In this document: positions 37,101 to 46,400 of the stretch, piece after piece
Layout of the letters: each line of letters begins with the position of its first letter
Numbering within the stretch: position 1 is the stretch's first letter
NCBI GenBank assembly: GCA_000697665.1
Contig: KL197740.1
Span: 38,671 to 102,670 of the forward strand
Reading direction: 5' to 3'
Length of the DNA: 64,000 nucleotides
From: Jaapia argillacea MUCL 33604
Lineage: Eukaryota; Basidiomycota; Agaricomycetes; Jaapiales; Jaapiaceae
Translations under genes and position numbers: made by a program
Notes under the pieces: model-generated
Databases searched by the model: none
What the model was told of the DNA's origin: nothing
What the model saw: only the letters and a program-made list of their open reading frames with translations

Positions 37101-37850
37101 GACAAGGTGAACATAAATTTCTGTTCTGTTCTAGATGGGTACAATTCAAGCAACTTGGCCTTATCAAAGTACTATTATCTCCATCAAGACTGAGTAGAAA
37201 GAAACATCACCAGCTTTTGCACCTAACAGCCTGCTTCTTATCCTTGACACTGCAATCATGGGTGTTTTGACCTTGTTGTGTATTGCTGGGAATGAAAGCT
37301 GGAGATGGGAAGAGGGTGAAAGTGTTGACTTTATGGAGTTTGGTGTGGGTGGTGCAGGTTCACATATTTTAGATGATGATAGAACCTTTATGCTAAGGCA
37401 AATTCTAGCTGTACCATCTGTCAGAGTTGTCACACTCAAAGTACCAGCAGTCACCACTAGGAGAGGAGTGAGAGCCAATGTGAAGGATCTAGCTGTCCAT
37501 TCACTGCACTGCTACACCATACCCTAGACATCTAGCTATTGGTAGGCCCTTTCCCCCTGTTGTTTGCTCAATATGTTAATTTGCAATGCATGGGTGATAC
37601 CAAACCAGAGAGTAACAGTGTATTGTTCACCAAGCCAGACATATATATGAAGAGGCCTCAATTTTTTTGTGATTATAGAGTTCATAGAGGGTTAGAATGA
37701 TGCATGTAAAGAAGTGGTCCTGTAGAGAAGATAACATAGAAGATGAGAGGAGAGGTAAGCTAAAAACAAGGTATGGGAAAAGGAGAAAAAAGTGAAGATT
37801 GTACAGATATCATCATTCCTCAGATGCAAAAGCCATAAAATCATGGGTGC
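31172..37850. other. CG-depleted decayed block
   Basis: No recognisable gene in about 6.7 kb. By eye there is no CG dinucleotide at all between 31,205 and 32,422, and CG stays rare to about 38.9 kb, while TG and CA are frequent. Sequences on both sides are CG-rich. Short frames exist but carry no known motif. A (GATAA)n microsatellite lies at about 34,575-34,617. This is the pattern of old sequence decayed through cytosine methylation or a RIP-like process. Confidence 0.7.
32884..33305 (-). repeat. possible old relative of the chromovirus LTR
   Basis: The order of landmarks parallels the young LTR: a TGTTA start, TACT(C/T)AGG, GAGGATGA(C/T)AAG, a GAACAAG/GGACAAG word, GAATACAG, TATATACT, then a run of spaced short repeats (here ACAATG words, about 12 copies at 33,108-33,242), and a C-rich tract just after the end. 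Overall identity is low and the sequence is CG-poor, so it would be a much older fossil. Alignment is needed; no partner LTR was found. Confidence 0.35.
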
Positions 37851-37854
37851 ATTG

Positions 37855-38995
37855 TCATTGTTGAACTTTCCATTTGACGAAGCCGAGATCCAATGGCCTG
37901 AATTTTAGGTCAGTTATTTGAGTCTTGTTCCCAACAGCACAGCAGGATTGTCCAAATTGGACCAGGAACCATGGGATATTGGTTCCGATTTGGAGTTGCC
38001 CCAGTAACAATCTCCATTGCAACACCCATATCATTTCTGATTTCAAACCATGGAACTTTTCCATGGTTAAATACCTGTAAAAGAACTTTAAGAACTTGAT
38101 AAAAGCAACAGGGTAATCTTTGTATCTACCTCCAAAACAACCATAGCAAATGACCAGACATCAGCAGCACTTGTTAGCAAGTAGCCTCCACCTGAAACAT
38201 CAGGCTCTGCAAAGACCAGTTCAGGGGCGCTCCATCGAACTGACATCACAGTAGTACTGCTGTGTAGTGGCTGATCCCCAATAAGTCTTGAGCAACCAAA
38301 GTCACTGATACAAGCATCTCCATTGTCCTTGATTAGAACATTACTCTAGAAGTATTAAGAATTATCAGAAGAAGCATGTTTCATTGGGCAACTTTGTATG
38401 CTTACTCCTTTCAAGTCACCATGAATCACCAAATTCTCATGTAGATATCCCAGACCAGCAGTTATTTGAACCAGCTATATCTGAATTGAGCATGGATCTA
38501 CATTCTTAGGGGATTAACTCACTAGTGGAAGCCTTTCAACATCTTGATGTATGCGCAAATAATCTAGGATGTTGCCATTTTCACATAAGGGAGACAATAG
38601 GGCAGGAAAGTCATGAACAGGTGGAATATTGTTGTAGCATACACCAAGAAATCGAAGAACATTGGGATGATCCAATTGTCGCCAAACCATTGCTTCTCGG
38701 CGTAATCGCTAGTCAGAAGTCAATTTGGTTCACCACAAGTTTAACTGGTAAGGAAACTTGCTCTCTCTAGAGTTGGACGAAATTCTGGAATATGGGAATA
38801 TAGAAAGGCTTTAATAGCAAGCTAGTGGATGTAGATGAGTCCTCCTTAAATATAATTAATTGTGGGGGCTCCGACCTTGTGTGGTGGACCATGAGCAGGG
38901 TCTACCCAAGAACCTCGCCATAGGGTGCTAAATCCACCACCAGCAAAGTAGACATTCTCTGTTGGTCGAACTTTGCTACTGAGATCTTCCAGTTC
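37855..38995 (-). CDS. TKL-type protein kinase domain (second of two)
   Basis: Minus-strand exons give VYFAGGGFSTLWRG (Gly-rich loop), REAMVWRQLDHPNVLRFLGV (helix C and after), GNILDYLRIHQD, then ITAGLGYLHENLVIHGDLKG (catalytic loop with HGD in place of HRD) and SNVLIKDNGDACISDFGCSR (DFG). The C-lobe follows with VRWSAPELVFAEPD, SAADVWSFAMVVLEVFNHGK, VPWFEIRNDMGVAMEIVTGA and PGPIWTILLCCWEQDS. The layout is the usual Agaricomycete tyrosine-kinase-like Ser/Thr kinase. The N-lobe between about 38,720 and 38,880, including the ATP-binding Lys strand, is not clearly readable, and a stop follows the CCWEQD block, so the domain may be truncated or decaying. It is CG-poor. It could be the second kinase domain of the gene at 39,170-40,360, since only about 180 bp separates them. 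Confidence 0.6.
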
Positions 38996-39169
38996 CTAGA
39001 TTGATGTGAATTCTGGAGAACATAGACAACAATGAAGAGCTACAGTTTACCCACCATACAGAATGCCGGGACAGGCCAGGTGGAGGAAGCCTTGTTATGT
39101 GTGTTGTCAACAATTTGAGGTAAGATCCCGATGGGTTCAGAATACTCCATACAACTATTGCTATGTCAA

Positions 39170-40360
39170 CAGAGTTGAAATGAACTACGGAGGTCCACTT
39201 ACCGAAATCGATCGACATCTTTCACTACTGATTGCATTGGTGGCCTTGAGGTTGGGTCCAAGGCCCAGCAATCTGTACAGAGCTTCCACAACTCATCATC
39301 CCAGCCTTCGCAGACTTCTTCTTTTTCCGGACAAAGGGGACGAGTGCCGCTACCAATTTGAAGGATCACGGATGGGTCATTCTGGAATTGATGAAAGGGC
39401 GGTTTTCTTGTTGCTAATTCCTGAGAAATGGGCTATCAATACATTCCTCAAGTGAGATGGCAATTGGCACGAACGAGACTTGTCATTCCAAACGCCCACA
39501 CATCACCGGCCGTGGTAGGGGAATTCAACTCTCCCAGGTACTCTCTCGCCATCCAACGAGCAGCACCTCCAATTTTTGATGGATTGCGACTCAGCGTCCT
39601 CATCAATTCCCTCGACAGGCCGAAATCTGCCAGGTAAGGGGTAAGATCCGCAGACACTAGAATATTTTCCTAGGGATGGTATGAATATCAACAAACTCAA
39701 ACGAACATGAAATCCAGCACCCCACGTAAATCTCCATGCACTATCCCACTTAGATGGAGGTGACAAAGACCATCAGCAATACCAGGAAGCTGTAGATGAA
39801 GGCATAAACATGAGCATGAATTCAAATATCGACAATCTCTCACCAACTTAACCGAAGGGAAACGGGGATATTGCCGAAGAAAATCATTTGCCGACCCATT
39901 GGACATCCAAGGAGAGATCAAAGATACGGTAGAAGAAAAGTCGAAAGAGAAACCAAGGAGGGGTAGGACGTTGTCATGGGTCAGGCGCGACCAGATGGAG
40001 ATCTCTCTACAAGCGTCCTGAGGGAGGTATTATCACCCCCTCCATTCGAACCGGATGATGGCGAGGATACTCACCTTAGCCACCTTATTCATGGCAGATT
40101 CCCTATCCGCCATTCTCGTTTCATAGATTCTCGGGACCTTAATAGCCACCTCGGTCCCGTCGCAGCGCCCGCGCCAAACATCGCCGAACCCACCACCACC
40201 ACAAGGGTGTTTCTCCGTCTTACTGACCCTGCCAGTTAGGTTCAGGTAGCCAAGCTGATCCTTCAAGAGTGCCTCCATGTATCGGATGAAGATGAGGGTC
40301 AACGTCGAGAATAGCGAAAGACGATGCGCCGGCTGATCGATAAAGATAGATTCTGTCACA
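39170..40360 (-). CDS. TKL-type Ser/Thr protein kinase domain (first of two)
   Basis: Minus-strand exons, each joined by introns of about 50 bp, give a complete kinase core: CGGGGFGDVWRG (Gly-rich loop), TEVAIKVPRI (ATP-binding Lys), DACREISIWSRLTHDNVLPL (helix C Glu), then LISPWMSNGSANDFLRQYP. The catalytic part reads IADGLCHLHLSGIVHGDLRG followed by ENILVSADLTPYLADFGLSR (catalytic loop and DFG). The C-lobe follows with AARWMAREYL, TTAGDVWAFGMTSLELATRK, PPFHQFQNDPSVILQI and DELWKLCTDCWALDPTSRPP. All catalytic residues are present, with HGD for HRD as usual in this expanded Agaricomycete group. The gene is CG-rich, unlike the following kinase domain. An ATG at 40,274 (MEALLKDQLGY) or further upstream could start it. 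Role unknown; possibly a tandem-kinase protein with 37,855-38,995. Confidence 0.75.
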
Positions 40361-40799
40361 CGCTCCGGCGCTTGAGCGAGCGCCTAACAATCACCTGTAT
40401 GAAAGCCGGCGACCTGACTGGGGGACACGATGATCAAAGCTCGGAGTCGGTGGTCGTGGCTGGTCGTTCGGAGTTGGAAAGATAAACATCAGGTTGGGCC
40501 ACAATCTCGACTTACACCCCGGTCACAACCACAATGTTTCTCCTCGACATCCTCTTGTCTCTGTTCATCTTTCTCCGGTCGGCTTCCACCTATCTTGCCT
40601 TCTTGCTTAGAGGATCAGCCTCGTCGGGACCGTCTTGGCTTGCATATGCACCGGACCATACCCTAATACCAAGTATACCTCACGCAAAGCGATCGCACAA
40701 GCCGGCGCAGAATCCATCAGGCGCAGGATCAATTCACTTCTACTGGCTCCAGTATATGGCAGTAATCTGTATATCTCCCTCTTGAGTGGCTTTTCAGAG

Positions 40800-41857
40800 C
40801 CAGACCCCCTGTACACGCGTTACCGCTTCTCTTAGAACCCGTGCCACCTCTCCCGCAACTCGACATCACCGTGCAAGATCATTCTTGTCGAAGTCCTGAG
40901 AGACGATCACGAAGAATGTGTCTCGTGCGTCTATAAAGTTCGTTATCGAGGAGATGCTTACATTTTGAAAATCCAAAGTACCTTGTATCTGTTGCTCTTC
41001 CCTATCAGTTCGCTGACTTTTTTTTCTCAGTATCGTGGCGTAGGCGACCCCGATCACCAGATCGCTTTCGCATCAACTATGGGCAATTTCGTTTCCACAA
41101 CGAGAAGCGTGCGTACGAGTAAGTGCTGCACTTTGGTGTTTGCGCTCAAGACCTCGTCCCCCAATGCTACGGATGGTTCACACTACCTCACTTCGAGGGT
41201 GTTCCCCGGCTCCACCCTTTCGCTTCCGATGCGAAAGCACCCAATGCGATCCTCATCCAATGTTTCGAAGGCGCAGTCAGAATCGACGTGGATGTTACCG
41301 TCGACCTTGCCGAGCAAGCCTTGACTGCCATGTCGCATATCCACGATGCTCGTATCCGAAGTTCATTGCGATCCTTATCCGCGAAACCATCTCGTCCTGC
41401 CCAATGGGCAAATCGCTATCATCGACTTCGATGCTGCGTTGACATGGCCTCAAGTCAACGGTCTGGAACTAACTGGGGCAATGGTTTATCGTTGGAGTTT
41501 GTATAATCAAGTTATAGTGGGTGTCTCGCCGATACTTTGGGACTTGCATACCGATTCATATCCTCTCTTTTAGTTACCAGACCGGCTATTAGGGCTGACG
41601 CCAGAGGAAGATTTGCTCCCTTGTCCGCCAGTGGCGTTTGGATTAGAGGTGGTTTCGGTAGTGCAGTGATCAATTACCCTTGTATGGTGGAGAAGTTTTG
41701 GTCACCTCGAGCTGTTGTAGTATTGGAGGGCCGGATTGCATGCTGTGCATTTATTCGTTGTACATGTACTTGTAGCGTCATTATATTGCATCGACTCGTA
41801 CTCGCATCCGTTCTCCGTCGAGATATCCAACTTGCCCCAAATCAACCATCAAAGGAA
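40800..41857 (+). pseudogene. kinase-like fold gene, broken copy 2
   Basis: The plus strand begins after a CTTCTCTTAG acceptor-like site near 40,835. Blocks are VEVLRDDHEECVSCVYKVRY, RGDAYILK, FRINYGQFRFHNEKRAYE, HFGVCAQDLVPQCYGWFTLP, EGVPRLHPFASDAKAPNAIL, IQCFEGAVRIDVD, AEQALTAMSHIHDAR, CDPYPRNHLVLPNGQIAIID and FDAALTWP. It is longer than copy 1 and keeps the (I)DFD motif, but the catalytic HGD position reads HCD, and the blocks fall in different frames at places where no intron fits, for example at the HIHDAR/CDPYPRN joint. It is probably a recent pseudogene. The 3' end runs to the target-site duplication of the composite transposon at 41,858. In copy 1 the homologous sequence continues without interruption. 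Confidence 0.7.
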
Positions 41858-41865
41858 CTCCGAGT
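41858..41865. repeat. 8-bp target-site duplication, left
   Basis: CTCCGAGT immediately precedes the terminus CAAGAGGTGGACA at 41,866. The same octamer follows the right terminus at 49,309-49,316. Confidence 0.9.
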
Positions 41866-43244
41866 CAAGAGGTGGACAAGATCTGAATCGGGTACATCGA
41901 CCTCTTGACAGGTGGATAGCCTAGTGGTGCCCGGGGTCTTTTTTCAGCCACACTCGCGACATTTTGCTCGTTTTCTCAAAACTTTTGCTGAGCTTCAGAC
42001 TTCCTGAAATTGGAGATGTAAGGCTACACTCATAAGGTCTCAGTGTACACCTGTCCAATAATGAGCCTTTTCGACAACTTGAAACCGATGAAATTGACGG
42101 TTTCGTAGTTCATGGATTGCACGTGGAACAGTGGCGCGGAAGCTGCCTTCGTGCGCAAATCCCGCCCTTTCCTCGATTCGTTTGACGTTCATCTGTTGTC
42201 AGTGGATGGTGGCCTCATTGCGCATGGCTGGCGTTGCCCATAACAGATATGTTTGACGATGAGCCTACCTCTTCGACTATATCTCTCAATGGCTCCAAAG
42301 ACTCCCTTTCTTTGCGCAATGAACTCGAACGTTCTCCACGTTTGGGTTGGCAGCCTTCTCACTCGTCCTCTTCACACTTTAATTCCCCGCGAACTCCACA
42401 CCACTCTTGGACAGGACTTGGTCGACGAGATCCTATATTTCTAGGTGGTTTCGCAAATAATAACCTCACCAATCTCGACTTCGATGAATCTCGCGAATTG
42501 CAAGATGCGTTCGCGTTCGCGTTTCGGGTCGCTAGCTGTCAATCCATGGCTGTTGACTGAAATCCGCCCCTCCAATTTCCAGGCGCCGCATCCGCATCCT
42601 TCGCTCAAGTTGTTTTCCTTCACACTTTGGATTCCAGTCTCCGACGACTCCAGCCCTTCGGCCTATCAAAGCAGCACCATCTCTCTTCTTTATTTTACCC
42701 GGATTTCTCCCCCCTTCTTCGTTTCCACATCAGTTTGGCCCACCCCACATCGAAGATGGAGCTCCCCTTCCTGGTGGCCTCCTGTCCATAATGCACATAT
42801 CCGATATGAAAGAGCGCTATCTTGGCATACCCGACTCAAAAATCCCACTGAAGAACACGGGAGTGATGGAGACTCTACGAAATATACCGGCTCAAGCTCC
42901 CACTCGTCGTAGTAGGAAACGGACCTCACCATCTGCGTTACCCTCGTCGCCCAACCTTCCTCAAAACGGCGGCGGGGTGTTGATGCTGGACCCCTCTAAT
43001 GTAGTAACCCAAATGATTTATTCGTAGCTGTAGATACTGGCTCTGTACCAACGTAGACTGTAATTAGTGATGTGCAGAGCTCGAGGAGCGCGTCCTGTAC
43101 GCGTTGGGAGTCTGGAGCAAAACGTGAGAATAAAGCAAATTCGTAACGTCTGGGCCATCTCAATGAGGAAGGTCTATGTCCTATCCCAGTTTCCGGGGGT
43201 CTCATGGACTTTCGAGGACGATCTCTCAAAACTTTTTTCTGTCC
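41866..43244 (+). mobile_element. internally deleted non-autonomous relative of the long element
   Basis: About 41,866-42,747 matches 49,308-48,420 (the transposase 5' end, still readable as MFDDEPTSSTISLNG near 42,249). About 42,748-43,244 matches the 3' end (43,780-43,245; readable as YLGIPDSKIPLKNTG). The junction near 42,747 thus skips about 4.6 kb of the long copy. Identity to the long copy is roughly 85 percent by eye, so it is not a direct derivative of its neighbour. Its inner terminus stops at CTGTCC and lacks the last eight bases (ACCTCTTG). Confidence 0.8.
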
Positions 43245-43445
43245 CAAGAGGTGGACAGAAAAAAGTTTCGAGACATCGTCCTCGAAAGTCCATGAGACCC
43301 CCGGAAACTGGGATAGGACATAGACCTTCCTCATTCAGCAGGCCCAGATGCTACAAATTTGATTTATTGTCACGTTTTGCTCCAGACTCTCGACGCGTAC
43401 AGGACGCGCTCCTCAAGCGCTCCTGTCTCTAAGTACACATCACTA
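43070..43445. repeat. central palindrome at the element-element junction
   Basis: Arms of about 180 bp meet at 43,244/43,245. The inner roughly 80 bp of each arm are nearly perfect (GTCTATGTCCTATCCCAG ... and its complement). Homology in the same inverted sense goes on more weakly for about 350 bp on each side. Confidence 0.9.
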
Positions 43446-46400
43446 AGTACAGTCTACTCTACAGATATTATACGTTGATATAGAGTCAGTATCTACAGCA
43501 ATGAGATATTTACGGGTAGAACATTTAGGTTAGTACATTAGAGGGGTCCCGTTTCAATACTCCATCTCCGTTTTGCTTGAGGAAGGTTGGGCACGGAGGG
43601 TAACGACGTCCGTTTCTTACTACGACGACGAGTGGGAACTTGACTTGGTATATTTTGTAAAGTCTCCGTCCTTCCTGTGGTCTTCAGCAGGATTTTTGAG
43701 TCAGGTATGCCAAGATAGTGCTCTTCAATGTCGGAAATGAGCATTGTAGATAGGAGGCCACCAGGAAGGGGAGCTCCATCTTCGATGCCTCCAGTAGAGT
43801 ATCCAGGATGGGCCGTACGGATATGCTTGGGCATATTATACTTCCAAATAGCCTTGAGCATCCCCGCGACATCCCCGGCACATCCTGGGATGGTACAGAG
43901 AATCGGAACATTCGTACATGGTGTCGTTTTCGTTGGTGAAAGCGAGGGTTTGTATTGGAACGTGTGCGCACGGTGACAGTTGCTGCGTGCCTGTGGATGA
44001 GTACCTTTAGTGAGAAAAACCTCTGCGCATTCTGCGACACCGGAGCGACCACAGAATCCACAAGGCATACTGCTTCCAACCTTCGAGTCACGTCAGCACC
44101 AAGTCTAACAGATGCATTGAGAAAGACAGACCGGATCACCACTAAGCGCCTCCTCTACGCCTCGCATTGCCCAGAGAATATGGGTGCCAACGTGGTTTCG
44201 CCCTCTCCTCGGGTCCGAAATGATATCGAGGCATTGAAAGCAGTGGAATTGGCTCGAGTTGTCGTTGTGCTGTGCGCGAAGGGTGATGGATCCCGGTTCT
44301 GAGATGAGGGCGGGAATATCTAAACACAGAAACATCGAAATCAGTAATGCTACAGCATTTCGCTAGTCAGGCGGGGAGGGATCCTCACTGGAGTCATCAA
44401 CATACGGGAAGGCCTCATTTGAACGGAAACGTGGCAGGAGTGATAGGGCTTGGTTGTCCCGCACCTTGTCCCAAAGGGTGTCTAACACCACACCAAGCTC
44501 CAAATCCGACATCTCCCATGTCAAACCGGAATCATTCAGCTGGGAGAGAGCCTGTTCCGATAAGATCACCTTCACATCTGCAATGCGAGGATTGATCGGC
44601 TCGCAAAGAGAGCTACTGACTTTAATCGCGAGAGTCTTCCGGGCTGCTTTGCCTATCGGCGAGGAATTTGCTTGGTTTGGCGCAAGGTTGACAAACGAGC
44701 CAGTCCAAATCCACCTATGTCGCATAGCGGCTGCTACATGAGCGGAAGTATCGACAGGAGCAGGAGGTCCATCTGCGGGGGCTGCGATCATCTGCATTGA
44801 AAGGACCTGACCAGTAATCTTAATGCCTGCCGCCGCGTATGGTAACGATTCACATTTGACATGATCAACTTGAGCACCCTTCTCCTCGAGGGAAATGGTT
44901 TTCAAGATCGCCAGAGCTACCTGGTCCTCACAACAAACGAGGGTTGTAAATAAATCACCAGTGAGGAAGGTGTTGGGGTCGAGCATATCCTCGAGCTTGA
45001 AGGTAAAGGAGACATTATCGGTGGTGTAAATTCGCACCCGAAAGATCCGTTCGTGAGACTTGCGACAGTAATCGGGCGTGATCATAATCCGACAGATCGA
45101 GGACTTATGTATCTTCTTTCCTCCAACAATAATGTATGGCGATGCCTGCTTTATGGTTGGTGGGGACGGGAGGCAATGTTCGTCGTGCTCTTCGAGAGCA
45201 TCTTCAAACTCGACTTGGTTTATGTCATCATCCATTGCGGAGGTCAAACATCTGAGCTCTTCATCATCAAGCTCAAAGACGGCCGCAGTTTGGTGGTCCG
45301 AGGCTTCATCGTCAAGAATGAAAGGAGAGTCAGGATTGATCTCTGGTATGGAAGGTGTTGCTCTTGTGGTTTGACTTGGGCCATGCACGGAGGAGGGAGA
45401 AGAGTAAGTGGGGGGTGGGTTTGCATCAAGCAGAGCTGGGACAGTGGGGGGCGGCACGTAGGATTGAGGTTCCAGTGACCAGTCAACTTCTGCCGAGACG
45501 CCAGGGTATTTGCCGTCACCAAAGGGCTTCAGCATATCAACATGTCGTGTGGCATCGAAAATTGTACCAAGGTCGGCATCGAGGCCAATCGTGCTGAGAG
45601 CATGAAGTGCTTCTGCTCGCCCGGCGAACCAAACAGATTCTAGAACAGCTGTATTTGCTCTCGCCTCACCATCCCAGGACTCAGGATTCAAGTGATCCAG
45701 CTTCTCCATCCGTGTAACCTTCAGTCGACGGTGGCCTGCATCAAGGTGTGGGTTACGGGCGAGGACCGCGTCGATGTCGACAGCTGCTCCGAGACGATCG
45801 ACAAGTTGTTTGAAGTTGAAATTTGGGTTGTGGCCGCCTTGCATGCGAAGTCGGCCAAATAACACCTCCAAACGATCATCTCCCATCCAGAATAGATAGA
45901 TGTCCTCGTTACCATCCTCCTCTTGCTGCTTCGCAACACAGAAGAATGCGTTCTTGACAGTAGTTTGCATGTCCGAGTAGAGTTGTGCAGGCATGAGGTT
46001 GGAGCGATATTTGCGAAATAGGATGAATGCCATGTGAGCATATTTGCTCAGCGCAGTCAGCTGTTCCTTTAGGCTCCAGCAACGTGCAGGTGACAGATCA
46101 CAACGTCCAATGAATGCATGGACAAAGCTGGAAAACATCTCAGCGATGACACGGATAACTTTGACCTCTTGGAGGATACTGGGATTAGCATCTATCCCAC
46201 CAATCTCGCGAATGGCCTGCACAAGTTCGATTGCACGTGGTACATCTTGAGCATCTGCAGGGTTCATTAGAACATCGATCTCGTGTTCGGAGTGATGTCC
46301 AGTCCGACAAAGATGACGAATCCATGTGTGGCGATTGATAATTGTATCGCCAACCAACATGCCCTGTTGGGTACGAAGAAGTCGAGCAATGCCTAATGAT

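Noticed and set aside
45053-45478. Plus-strand frames of about 100-140 codons inside the transposon
   Set aside because: They are mirror frames of the minus-strand transposase exon and carry no motif.
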